Part shown: positions 33,205 to 41,734 of the stretch, one piece after another
How the letters are laid out: each line of letters begins with the position of its first letter
Numbering within the stretch: position 1 is the first letter of the stretch
NCBI GenBank assembly: GCA_947302175.1
Contig: CAMYVB010000001.1
Span: 154,397 to 218,396 of the forward strand
DNA length: 64,000 nt
Direction of reading: 5' to 3'
DNA from: an uncultured Bacteroidales bacterium
GTDB lineage: Bacteria; Bacteroidota; Bacteroidia; Bacteroidales; UBA932
Translations under genes and position numbers: made by a program
Notes under the pieces: model-generated
The model's input: only the letters and a program-made list of their open reading frames with translations
The model's database searches: none
What the model was told of the DNA's origin: nothing

Positions 33205-35547
33205 ATGGACAAAAGAAAGCCAGCTGCCCTTCAATTCGACGAAGGCAGGAAGGAGAAGATTCTCAAAGTCGCAGGAATAGCGCTTGTCGCCATCGCAGCC
33301 TACGCTCTTCTCGCCTGCATCTCTTATCTTTTCTCCTGGAAGCAGGACATGAGCCTGCTTTCCGACCCTTCGATGCTCTCAGTCGACCATCCTTCCTCGG
33401 GAGCATCAGGCAAGTTCGGGTTTCTCCTCGGCCATTTTCTCGTGTGCAAGTGCTTCGGGCTTGGCAGTTTCGCGCTGGTTGTCGCCCTGCTCGCGGCCGG
33501 CCTGCGCCTGCTCTCTTTCAAGTGGTCCCAGTCCATGCTTAAGACTGCGGTGCTTGCGCTTTCCTTCGCTCTTGTGTCGTCTTTCGCCCTTGCCCTCGTG
33601 GCATCTGTCATCGGCCCCGACAACGCTTTTGGCGGAGGCCTTGGCGGGCGCATGGGTGCTTTCGCGGCCTCTTGGAGCATCAATCTTTTCGGCACTGTGC
33701 CGTCCCTGATTTTGGCCTTTGCCCTTGTCGTGCTGTGGATGTTCGCCTGCGGGTTCAGGCTTCCCGCCTTAAGGCAGCTTCGCCATGGCGACGATGGGGA
33801 AGATGATCCCGGAGAGCCTGCAGACATTATGATTGAGGATATCCCCGAGATTGAAAATACCCCTGTTCCCGCAAAGGATACAGTCGCTCCCGAGGCGGTA
33901 AAACCGGCCCCTGAAAAAGCTCCCGAAGGCGGAATCGAAGTAATCAGGGACGACAAGGGCCTTTCCACCGTAATCAAGCAGGAGCTCCCGAGGATAGACA
34001 CCCGCGACGAGCTCTCTAAATACGAATTCCCTCCTCTCGAGATCCTCGACGCCCACGCTTCTTCAAAGCAGGAAGTCTCTTCCGAGGAGCTAACCCGCAA
34101 CAACAATAAGATTCGCGCTTCACTGGCCGACTACAGGATACAGGTGGAGGACGTAAAGGCTGTCGTCGGCCCCACAGTGACCCTGTACAAGGTCTATCCC
34201 TCTCCCGGAGTCAAGATTTCCTCCATCAAGACTCTCCAGGACGACCTTGCGATGAAACTCAACGCCCATGGCGTCAGGATAGTTACTCTGAGCGATTCCG
34301 TCGGCATAGAAGTGGCCAACGACAGGCCCGCCATAGTCCCGCTCAGGGCTCTCCTGAACGATCCGGCTTTCCGCGAGAGCAAAGCGGAACTCCCCGTCGC
34401 CATAGGCTATACCATAACGCAGAAAGTCAAGGTGTTCGACCTCGCAACTGCCCCTCACCTCCTGGTCGCGGGTGCGACGCAGCAGGGTAAGTCTGTGGGT
34501 CTTAACGTGCTTGTCTCGTCCCTACTCTTCTCGAAGCATCCTTCAGAGCTGAAGTTCGTCTTCATAGACCCCAAGATGGTCGAATTCTCCTCCTACTCCT
34601 CCCTTATAAAGCACTATCTTGCAGTGCTTCCCGATGCCGGTGACGAGCAGCAGGAAAAGAACGCCTCCATCGTGAAAAAGTCGAAGGACGCCGAGAGGAT
34701 ACTCCGCTCCCTCTGCATAGAGATGGACGAGCGCTATGAGCTGATGAGCCGCGCCGGCGCGAACAATATCAAGCTCTACAACGAAAAATACAAAGACCGC
34801 CATCTCCTTCCCACAGAGGGTCACAAGTTCCTTCCTTACCTGGTGACCATCATTGACGAGTACGCCGACCTCACCATGTCCGTGGGTGCCTCTCCTGAAG
34901 TGAAGGCATCGTCGAAGAGCATACAGAGTTCCATCATACGCCTCGCACAGAAGGGCAGGGCTGCAGGCATACACGTGGTCCTTGCCACCCAGCGTCCTTC
35001 CGTGGACGTCATCTCCGGCATCATCAAGACCAACTTCCCCACTCGTATCGCCTTCAGGGTCGCTTCGAGGGTGGACTCTATGACCATTCTGGACATGCCC
35101 GGCGCCGAGAAACTCATAGGCAAGGGCGATATGCTCTACTATGCAGGCGTCGAGTGCGAGCGCATACAGTGCGGGTTCGTGAGCAATCGCGAAATCAGCG
35201 CCATAACCGGCTTCATTGGATCCCAGCAGGGCTATAAGAAGTCCTACAATACTCCATACTACCTTCCCGACCCCGCTCCCGCGGAGGGCGAAGGCGGCGG
35301 CATGGTCGACATGGGCGAGCTCGATGACCGTTTCGTTGAAGCCGCCACCATGGTGGTGACTTCCCAGAAGGGCTCCACATCAGATCTGCAGCGGCGCCTG
35401 GGTATGGGCTATGCCAAAGCCGGCCGCGTCATGGACCAGCTTGAGGCGGCAGGAATCGTAGGCCCCCAGGAGGGTTCCAAGCCCCGCCAGGTTCTGGTAC
35501 AGGATTTGGATACGCTCCAGGAGATACTTAACGCCTTTAAGAAATGA
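33205..35547 (+). CDS. FtsK/SpoIIIE family DNA translocase
   Basis: Membrane-anchored hexameric motor that pumps chromosomal DNA and helps resolve dimers at division. The 780-residue protein has four hydrophobic helices in the first 190 residues, an acidic and proline-rich linker, then the motor: beta domain, Walker A GATQQGKSVG near residue 425, Walker B LVTIIDEYADL, and the C-terminal winged-helix gamma domain (TSDLQRRLGMGYAKAGRVMDQLE) that reads orientation sequences. The length is typical for Bacteroidota FtsK. The stop overlaps the LolA-like ATG. Confidence 0.95.
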   Translation: MDKRKPAALQFDEGRKEKILKVAGIALVAIAAYALLACISYLFSWKQDMSLLSDPSMLSVDHPSSGASGKFGFLLGHFLVCKCFGLGSFALVVALLAAGLRLLSFKWSQSMLKTAVLALSFALVSSFALALVASVIGPDNAFGGGLGGRMGAFAASWSINLFGTVPSLILAFALVVLWMFACGFRLPALRQLRHGDDGEDDPGEPADIMIEDIPEIENTPVPAKDTVAPEAVKPAPEKAPEGGIEVIRDDKGLSTVIKQELPRIDTRDELSKYEFPPLEILDAHASSKQEVSSEELTRNNNKIRASLADYRIQVEDVKAVVGPTVTLYKVYPSPGVKISSIKTLQDDLAMKLNAHGVRIVTLSDSVGIEVANDRPAIVPLRALLNDPAFRESKAELPVAIGYTITQKVKVFDLATAPHLLVAGATQQGKSVGLNVLVSSLLFSKHPSELKFVFIDPKMVEFSSYSSLIKHYLAVLPDAGDEQQEKNASIVKKSKDAERILRSLCIEMDERYELMSRAGANNIKLYNEKYKDRHLLPTEGHKFLPYLVTIIDEYADLTMSVGASPEVKASSKSIQSSIIRLAQKGRAAGIHVVLATQRPSVDVISGIIKTNFPTRIAFRVASRVDSMTILDMPGAEKLIGKGDMLYYAGVECERIQCGFVSNREISAITGFIGSQQGYKKSYNTPYYLPDPAPAEGEGGGMVDMGELDDRFVEAATMVVTSQKGSTSDLQRRLGMGYAKAGRVMDQLEAAGIVGPQEGSKPRQVLVQDLDTLQEILNAFKK

Positions 35548-36167
35548 AACGCTTTCTCCTCATATCAGCCTACCTGGTTAGTGCTTCGCTCTTTAGTCTC
35601 AGCGCCGCATCTCCCAAGGAGGCTGAGGCTTTTGTGAAATCCATCGCCTCTGAGCCTTTTTCCTTCTCGTACGATTATGAGATTTTCACCGAAGTCCTTG
35701 TCGTGGGCAGCGGAAAGGCCTGTGTCTTTGGCAAGTCTTACAGGGTAGAGAGCGGCGATATGCTCTTCTGCTCGGACGGCAAGACCCGCTGGACAGTGGA
35801 TTCCGATTCGAAGGAAATATATATAGAGAGTGTCGATGAGGCATCGAAAGATTATCTTTCCAATCCCGCCGCCCTCCTTTCTTCCCTTTCCGAGGCCTTC
35901 ACTATAGCCGAAGAAGGCAGCCTCACTTTTTCAGGCAAGCACTATAACGGCTTCAAGCTCGTTCCTTCGGTGAAGGGCACGGGCCTCAGCTCAGTCACTC
36001 TTTATTTTTCGGGCAAGACTCCCGCCCGCGTGGAGGTCGTGCCCGTAGACGGCCCCAAAGCGGTTTTCACCCTCGCTTCCTTTGCCGAAGATAAAAAAGA
36101 CGGGACCCGCTTTACCGTGGATCCCGCCTCTTATGGGAAGTCTTTTTTGGTGACAGACCTGAGATAG
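35544..36167 (+). CDS. LolA-like outer-membrane lipoprotein carrier
   Basis: A 207-residue secreted protein with an N-terminal signal peptide (about residues 1-22). The body is the LolA-type open beta barrel pattern with alternating strands (GKSYRVESGDMLFCSDGKTRWTVD is the typical lipid-carrier signature region). It likely shuttles lipoproteins across the periplasm, although LolA-like relatives in Bacteroidota are several per genome. The ATG overlaps the ftsK stop (ATGA), a widespread arrangement in this phylum. It converges on the FISUMP gene with 7 bases between the stops. Confidence 0.88.
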   Translation: MKRFLLISAYLVSASLFSLSAASPKEAEAFVKSIASEPFSFSYDYEIFTEVLVVGSGKACVFGKSYRVESGDMLFCSDGKTRWTVDSDSKEIYIESVDEASKDYLSNPAALLSSLSEAFTIAEEGSLTFSGKHYNGFKLVPSVKGTGLSSVTLYFSGKTPARVEVVPVDGPKAVFTLASFAEDKKDGTRFTVDPASYGKSFLVTDLR

Positions 36168-36174
36168 CCTCCTG

Positions 36175-37209
36175 CTATTCGGCAGTGCGTATGCAGCGCA
36201 CGTTCATGGCCATATAATTCTTGTAACCTATCTCGCAGGTGACGCGGTCGTTGCGCTCGAAGAGGGCGCGGAAATAGGCTTTATCTTCGTCTATGGAGTC
36301 GGAAGTCCAGAGCAGGCAATATGTGAGTATGTCGTTGAATACCAGGGCGTCGCCGCCATCGGAAAGGGCTATGTAGCCCATGGGAAGAAGGGACATGCCG
36401 CTCTTGTTGGTCACGTCCACGTCGGGCCAGTACTCCCACATTACGGTATTATTGAAATACGCGGGCGCCATGTGATTGCCTGCGCCTGTGTTGAAATGGG
36501 CGTTGGGAACGGTGCTCTCGGTCTCCACGAAGGCATTGTTGAGCGAAAGGAAATCTTCGTTGGAGGGAAGCCTCCAGCCGGCAGGACATGCCGTTGAGGC
36601 CTCGGCCCAGGAGTAGTAGCGGCCGAAGAGAGGGTCCACTACGGGCATATCGTAGTATGAGTAGCCTGCGCCTTTCCAGCGGAGGTTGTCGGCCATCCAA
36701 TCGCGGCCGTCCACGGTTATGTAGTGGTACTGCACATCGTCGCGGGGGTCGGTGAAAATCTTTGTGCCCTCGGGATAGACTATGCCCTGGACGGACCTGT
36801 TATCTCCTTCAGTGCGTATGATGATGGCGCTTGAAGAGGACGAGGTGTTGTTGTATCCGTCTGCGAATATGGTGCAAGTGACCTCCATGGTCATCAGCGT
36901 ATCTGGAACGGAGAAGGAATAGCTGTAGGGGAGGGAGGAGGCGTCTTCGCGCCTTATGGTGTCCGCAACTGCCCCGGGGGTGTTCATTTTCCAATAGCAG
37001 CCCAGGCCGAGGGTGGAATCATCGTCATCGGCGCGGGTGACCGTGGAGGGGGTGAGGGTCATAAGCTCTCCCGCCTGCACGAACACGGGGAGTGAGAAGG
37101 TGGGTGAGCCGTTGAAATACAACTTGGTCTCCTCTTCGTCCTCTTTACAGGAGACGCAAAGCAGCAGGACTGAAAGAGCCATGAGGCCGGCTATTCTTCT
37201 TAAATTCAT
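36175..37209 (-). CDS. FISUMP domain lipoprotein
   Basis: A 344-residue lipoprotein; the start is set at ATG 37209 (MNLRRI), because the earlier ATG falls inside the -7 promoter element. The lipobox LLCVSC places the lipid at about residue 22. After an Ig-like or beta-rich region (residues 30-150) comes a FISUMP (major paralogous) domain with YITVDGRDWMADNLRW, GRYYSWAEA and CPAGWRLPSNEDF. Such proteins are surface or outer-membrane proteins of unknown function. It is monocistronic and is read toward the LolA-like gene. Confidence 0.88.
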   Translation of the reverse strand: MNLRRIAGLMALSVLLLCVSCKEDEEETKLYFNGSPTFSLPVFVQAGELMTLTPSTVTRADDDDSTLGLGCYWKMNTPGAVADTIRREDASSLPYSYSFSVPDTLMTMEVTCTIFADGYNNTSSSSSAIIIRTEGDNRSVQGIVYPEGTKIFTDPRDDVQYHYITVDGRDWMADNLRWKGAGYSYYDMPVVDPLFGRYYSWAEASTACPAGWRLPSNEDFLSLNNAFVETESTVPNAHFNTGAGNHMAPAYFNNTVMWEYWPDVDVTNKSGMSLLPMGYIALSDGGDALVFNDILTYCLLWTSDSIDEDKAYFRALFERNDRVTCEIGYKNYMAMNVRCIRTAE

Positions 37210-37214
37210 TTCGA

Positions 37215-37222
37215 CAAACATA
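37215..37222 (-). promoter_or_regulatory. Promoter -7 element of the FISUMP gene
   Basis: The plus-strand CAAACATA reads TATGTTTG on the minus strand. ATTG at the -33 position (complement of 37242-37245) is a 3-of-4 match with 19 bases spacing. The ATG at 37209 is a few bases downstream, so the mRNA may be nearly leaderless. Confidence 0.5.
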
Positions 37223-37262
37223 TGCTGAAGGGCAAATATCGCAATTTATCATGAAAAACCAC

Positions 37263-37270
37263 TACCTTTG
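37263..37270 (+). promoter_or_regulatory. -7 element of apbE
   Basis: TACCTTTG matches the consensus and overlaps the ORF-track start of apbE, favouring the ATG at 37295. No clear -33 element is seen. Confidence 0.5.
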
Positions 37271-37294
37271 TGCAAATACTTTGCCGAAAAGCTC

Positions 37295-38374
37295 ATGTCC
37301 AGACGCATTCTGTCAACTTTTTTTCTGCTGCTTTGCCTGCTCGCCTTCCGCTCCTGCTCTCCTCAAGGACGTTACGTCCGTTTCGACGGCTATGCCCAGG
37401 GAGGAGTTTACTGCGTCAAACTCAATACGGAAGGGGTAAGCGTCCCTGCCGACAGCATCAAGGCCGGCGTGGAAGCCATCCTCAAGGAGATAGATTTCAC
37501 CCTGTCCGGCTACAACAAGGCTTCGCTCCTAAGCCGTCTCAATGCAGGTGAGCGCATTACTCCCACCCCCATGCTGGAGGAAGTATATCTCCTCTCGAGA
37601 AAGTTCTTCGATCTTTCAGAGGGGGCTTTCGACGTGTCCTGCGGCCCTCTTTTCGACGTCTGGGGCTTTGGTTTCACTTCCGAGTCCATGCCCTCGGAAG
37701 AAAAAATAGCAAAGGCGGCCTCCCGCTGCGGCATGTCCCGCCTCAAGAGCAGCATAATCGAGGCGGCGGGACCTGACGGCACCCTGTGCGCCGCAGACCT
37801 GCTCCTTAGTGGCGGCATCCCTGGCGCAGGGGAGCCTCCCATACTCAATTTCAACGCAATAGCCCAGGGCTACACTTGCGACAAAGTGGCCGCATATCTT
37901 CATTCCCTGGGAGTCAAGGACATGCTCGTCGACATAGGCGAAATATACTGCGAAGGGCTCAATCCCATGGCGCAGCCCTGGAGCATAGGTATAGACACTC
38001 CCATCGACGGCAACAACACTCCCGGCGCCGACATGCAGGGGGTATGGCACTCGAGCGGCGCCGAAGGACAGGGGGTCGTCACCTCCGGCAACTACCGCAA
38101 GTTCTATCTCGACTCCGAGGGCAACAAATTCTCGCATACCATAGACCCCAGGACCAGCAGGCCCGTGACCCACGCGCTTCTTAGCGCAACGGTCATAGCT
38201 TCCGATGCCTCAACTGCCGACGCCGTGGCCACCTGGTGCATGGTGGAGGGCCCCGACAAGGCTCTGGAACTGCTTGGCCGCCTCGGCCTCGAAGGCTGCC
38301 TTATATGCGCCTCTCCCGGCGGCGGAATGGAGACTCTGACCACTCCCGGATTCGAAATCTCTACATTGAACTGA
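37295..38374 (+). CDS. apbE: FAD:protein FMN transferase (ApbE family)
   Basis: Covalently attaches FMN to Thr residues of client flavoproteins such as NqrB/NqrC and RnfG. The start is ATG 37295 (MSRRIL), giving 359 residues with a signal peptide and a possible lipid-anchored Cys (FRSC). Family motifs are GAFDVSCGPLFDVWGFG, NFNAIAQGYTCDKVA, LVDIGEIYCEG and the C-terminal FSHTIDPRTSRPVTHALLSATVIASDAS with the metal-binding residues. No client gene (nqr or rnf) is adjacent. The 3' end overlaps the convergent ComEC-like gene by 14 bases. Confidence 0.93.
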   Translation: MSRRILSTFFLLLCLLAFRSCSPQGRYVRFDGYAQGGVYCVKLNTEGVSVPADSIKAGVEAILKEIDFTLSGYNKASLLSRLNAGERITPTPMLEEVYLLSRKFFDLSEGAFDVSCGPLFDVWGFGFTSESMPSEEKIAKAASRCGMSRLKSSIIEAAGPDGTLCAADLLLSGGIPGAGEPPILNFNAIAQGYTCDKVAAYLHSLGVKDMLVDIGEIYCEGLNPMAQPWSIGIDTPIDGNNTPGADMQGVWHSSGAEGQGVVTSGNYRKFYLDSEGNKFSHTIDPRTSRPVTHALLSATVIASDASTADAVATWCMVEGPDKALELLGRLGLEGCLICASPGGGMETLTTPGFEISTLN

Positions 38375-39437
38375 TAGTTTCCATTAGGAAGCACATCGCC
38401 CCTGCAAGGGCGTCAGACAGCAAAATCAGCGCCTGTGGGCATATCCCTAGCGCCGAGAGAGCCGCCGTGAACAACGAAACGCTGATGAACACGCTGCTGA
38501 GCGGCAGGACTATTATATTAGTAATCAGGAAGTAGCTGGGAAAAGTGCGAAAGCGTATCCACACCAGCGGCGCCGTAAAGGCCTGACATGCAATCGAAAG
38601 GGCGGCCCCGTTCCAAATTTTATGCATAATAGGGTAGCCCTCAGCTTCGCGCCACCACGCCCTGAGCCTGAGGTAAATAGTGGAAACGCCCGTCATCGCG
38701 AGGTACGAAAGCTGGAAGCCCAGGCTCGAGATGATGGAAGGGTTGAGACACAGCTGTAAAGTCAGGCTTGCTGCGAGTATGCGCACCGGGTCCTTGCGGC
38801 GCGATGGGTCAAGCGCGCACAACTCGCTAAGGCATATGTAGATAAATGCGCGTACAATCGAGGGCCCGGCGCCTGTCATCATGGTGTAGAACAGCGACAG
38901 GGCGATGACAATGGCGCTCCTTATACGCCGCATGGCGGGGGAGTTGCCCGCGAGCGAAAGAACACGCGAAACAAGAGTGTAAATGATGCCGAGATGCAGG
39001 CCCGAGAGCGCGAGTATGTGCGAAGCGCCGCTGCCCCGGAACGCGAGTATGGTCGCCCTGTCCAGGGAACTGCGGTCCCCGGTGAGCAGCGCCTTGGCAA
39101 GGGCTCCCGTGCCGGCCCTGTGGAAAGGAATCGAGTTTATCAGGGTCTTGAAAGCTTCAAAGGCCCTGTAGGCGAGGCCGGTTGCATTTTGAACCGAAGG
39201 GGGGAAAAGCGAATGTGAAAGCGAGCAAAACAGGCCGAGGAAGGCAAATACCATCATCCAGCGCAGATGCGAAGAACGCCGTATTGAAGCGTAGAGAAGG
39301 AGCGCGGCGGCCATGAGGGAAAGTGAGGCGAAAATAAGCGCAAGCCGGGGGGACAGGCGACCCGTCAAGGCCTCGCCGGCCGCCACTGCTGCGGCAAGCG
39401 GGACAGCGGCGCTCCTTATATCTCCCCCTCTTTCCAT
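38361..39437 (-). CDS. ComEC/Rec2-like membrane core, lacking OB and nuclease domains
   Basis: A 358-residue polytopic membrane protein whose middle and end (SGASHILALSGLHLGIIYTLVSR, TGAGPSIVRAFIYI, SSLGFQLSYLAMTGVSTIYL) match the competence domain of ComEC, the DNA channel for transformation. Full ComEC is about twice as long: the OB-like segment usually inserted after the first helices is missing, and the protein stops at the end of the competence domain with no metallo-beta-lactamase domain. It may be a lineage-specific short form or a degraded gene. The stop lies within the 3' end of apbE, which fits truncation by neighbour encroachment, though that is inference. Confidence 0.8.
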   Translation of the reverse strand: MERGGDIRSAAVPLAAAVAAGEALTGRLSPRLALIFASLSLMAAALLLYASIRRSSHLRWMMVFAFLGLFCSLSHSLFPPSVQNATGLAYRAFEAFKTLINSIPFHRAGTGALAKALLTGDRSSLDRATILAFRGSGASHILALSGLHLGIIYTLVSRVLSLAGNSPAMRRIRSAIVIALSLFYTMMTGAGPSIVRAFIYICLSELCALDPSRRKDPVRILAASLTLQLCLNPSIISSLGFQLSYLAMTGVSTIYLRLRAWWREAEGYPIMHKIWNGAALSIACQAFTAPLVWIRFRTFPSYFLITNIIVLPLSSVFISVSLFTAALSALGICPQALILLSDALAGAMCFLMETISSM

Positions 39438-39439
39438 CG

Positions 39440-39471
39440 TTTGCTAAAGTAATGAATTTTCAGTAATTTTG
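39440..39471 (+). promoter_or_regulatory. Promoter of ackA-pta
   Basis: TTTG at 39440-39443 and TAATTTTG at 39464-39471 are exactly 20 bases apart, a full consensus match, giving a leader of about 15 bases before ackA. Confidence 0.75.
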
Positions 39472-39492
39472 CCGAGATTTAAACGATATTTT

Positions 39493-40710
39493 ATGATAAT
39501 CCTCGTAATCAATTGCGGCAGCTCTTCCATCAAGTACCAGCTCCTGGACATGAAGAGCGACGACGTGTACGACCTTCTCGCCAAAGGTGTTGTCGAAAAG
39601 ATAGGTCTTCCCGAAGGCATACTCACCCATAAGCCCACAGGCAAGACCCCCGTTGTGAAGAACCTCCCCATCCCCGACCACAAGGTCGGCATGCAGCTGG
39701 TCCTCGAAGAGCTCGTGGATCCCGTCAGCGGCGTCCTGAAGAGCTTCGAAGACATCGAGGCCGTCGGCCACCGCATAGTCCAGGGTGCCGATTTCTTCTC
39801 CGGTAGCGCTCTCGTTGACGACGACGTGCTCGAGAAGATAGAAATTTGCTGCGATTTCGCCCCCCTGCACAACCCGGCCCACCTTCTCGGCATACGCGCC
39901 ATGCAGAAAGTCCTTCCCGACGTTCCCCAGGTAGTCACCTTCGACACGGCCTTCCACCAGACCATGCCCGCATGCAACTATATGTACGGCTTGCCCTATA
40001 AGTATTACGAAGAGTATCGCGTCCGCAAATACGGCGCCCACGGCACGTCCCACCAGTACGTGGCCGGTAAGGCTGCCGAGCTCGCCGGCCTCGATCTCGG
40101 GAACTCCCGCATCATCACCTGCCACCTCGGCAACGGCAGCTCCATCACCGCTGTCAAGGACGGCAAGTGCCTCGACACTTCCATGGGCTTCACCCCTCTC
40201 GCCGGCATGATAATGGGCACCCGCTGCGGCAGCATCGACCCCAACATCGTTCCCTACATCATGAAAAAGGAAGGTCTCACCCCCGACCAGATGACCGAGC
40301 TCATGAATAAGAAGAGCGGTTTCCTCGGCATCTCCGGCAAGACCTCCGACGTCCGCGAGCTCAACGAGCTCGTCGCCCAGGGCGACCAGAGGGCTAAGCT
40401 CGTCTTCAAGGTGTTCACCTACGACATCATCAAGCTCATCGGCGCCTATATCGCTGAAATGCAGGGTGTAGACCTCATAGTGTTCACCGCCGGCATAGGC
40501 GAGAACAACGCCCGCCTGCGCCGCCGCATCTGCGAGAACTTCGCATACCTCGGCCTCAAGTTCGACCACGAGGCCAACGACGCAGCCTCAGGCGATACGA
40601 TTATCAGCCTCCCCGACTCCGCCGTCAAGGTGGCAATGATATGCACCAACGAGGAGCTCGTCATTGCCCGCGACACCATGCACATAGTCCAGAATCTCGA
40701 CGCAGAATAA
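39493..40710 (+). CDS. ackA: Acetate kinase
   Basis: Makes ATP and acetate from acetyl phosphate, the energy-yielding end of fermentation. The start is ATG 39493 (MIILVINCGSSSIKYQLL); the ORF-track start overlaps the promoter. The 405 residues match the family. Signatures include the N-terminal NCGSSSIK, TAFHQTMP, KYGAHGTSHQYV, CHLGNGSSITAV and FTAGIGENNA. The phosphate acetyltransferase gene follows after 15 bases, so the pair forms the Pta-Ack route from acetyl-CoA to acetate. Codon use looks like a highly expressed gene. Confidence 0.97.
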   Translation: MIILVINCGSSSIKYQLLDMKSDDVYDLLAKGVVEKIGLPEGILTHKPTGKTPVVKNLPIPDHKVGMQLVLEELVDPVSGVLKSFEDIEAVGHRIVQGADFFSGSALVDDDVLEKIEICCDFAPLHNPAHLLGIRAMQKVLPDVPQVVTFDTAFHQTMPACNYMYGLPYKYYEEYRVRKYGAHGTSHQYVAGKAAELAGLDLGNSRIITCHLGNGSSITAVKDGKCLDTSMGFTPLAGMIMGTRCGSIDPNIVPYIMKKEGLTPDQMTELMNKKSGFLGISGKTSDVRELNELVAQGDQRAKLVFKVFTYDIIKLIGAYIAEMQGVDLIVFTAGIGENNARLRRRICENFAYLGLKFDHEANDAASGDTIISLPDSAVKVAMICTNEELVIARDTMHIVQNLDAE

Positions 40711-40725
40711 AAGCTATAGATTATC

Positions 40726-41733
40726 ATGTCACTCATTGAAAGCATAGTTGCGCGCGCACAGTCCTGCAAGCAGCGCATCGTCCTCCCCGAGTCTTTCGAG
40801 GAGCGCACCATCACCGCAGCCGATAAGGCCATCGCAGACGGCCTGGCCGAAATCATCCTTATCGGTAACAAGGCCAAAGTCCTCGAGTACGCCGACTCTC
40901 TCGGCCTCAAGCACATCCAGGACGCCACCATCATCGACCCCGAGACTTCGGAGAAGACCGCCCAGTATGCAGATCTTCTTTTCCAGCTCCGCCAGAAGAA
41001 GGGCATGACCCCCGAAAAAGCTAACGAGCTGGTAAAGGATCCCCTCTATTTCGGCTGCCTCATAATCAAGAGCGGCGATGCCGACGGTCAGATAAGCGGC
41101 GCTCTTTCCACCACAGGCGAGACCCTGCGTCCCGCCCTCCAGATCATCAAGTGCGCTCCCGGCATCACCTGCGTCAGCGGCGCAATGCTCCTCGTCACCA
41201 AGACCCCCCAGTTCGGTGAGGACGGAGTCCTGGTAGTGGGCGATGTGGCAGTCACCCCCGTTCCCGACGAGGACCAGCTCGCACAGATCGCAGTCTGCAC
41301 CGCGCAGACCGCCAAGAGCGTAGCAGGTTTCGCCGATCCCAGGGTGGCCATGCTTTCCTTCTCCACCAAGGGCTCTGCCAGCCACGAAGTAGTCGAGAAG
41401 GTCGTCAATGCCACGGCAAAGGCCAAGGCGCTCGCTCCCGAGCTCAAGATAGACGGCGAGCTGCAGGCCGATGCCGCCCTCGTCCCTTCCGTAGGCGCCA
41501 AGAAGGCTCCCGGCTCCGAGATTGCAGGCAAGGCCAACGTGCTCGTTTTCCCTTCCCTCGAAGTTGGCAATATAGGCTATAAGCTTGTCCAGAGGCTTGG
41601 TCAGGCAGATGCCATAGGCCCTATCCTCCAGGGTATTGCACGTCCGGTCAACGACCTCAGCCGCGGCTGCTCGGTGGACGATATTTACAAGATGATTGCC
41701 ATCACCGCCTGCCAGGCGATGGATGCGAAATAA
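40726..41733 (+). CDS. pta: Phosphate acetyltransferase
   Basis: Converts acetyl-CoA and phosphate to acetyl phosphate. This is the short form of 335 residues without the N-terminal regulatory domains of E. coli Pta. Motifs include RIVLPESFEERTITAADKA at the N terminus, GALSTTGETLRPALQIIK, and MLSFSTKGSASHEVVEKV, all typical of the PTA_PTB catalytic domain. It is transcribed with ackA. The stop is one base away from the stop of the convergent serine hydrolase gene, with no visible terminator in between. Confidence 0.97.
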   Translation: MSLIESIVARAQSCKQRIVLPESFEERTITAADKAIADGLAEIILIGNKAKVLEYADSLGLKHIQDATIIDPETSEKTAQYADLLFQLRQKKGMTPEKANELVKDPLYFGCLIIKSGDADGQISGALSTTGETLRPALQIIKCAPGITCVSGAMLLVTKTPQFGEDGVLVVGDVAVTPVPDEDQLAQIAVCTAQTAKSVAGFADPRVAMLSFSTKGSASHEVVEKVVNATAKAKALAPELKIDGELQADAALVPSVGAKKAPGSEIAGKANVLVFPSLEVGNIGYKLVQRLGQADAIGPILQGIARPVNDLSRGCSVDDIYKMIAITACQAMDAK

Positions 41734-41734
41734 T

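Noticed and set aside
39460-40569. 369-residue minus-strand ORF opposite ackA
   Set aside because: Shadow of the strongly biased ackA codons; no recognisable protein features.
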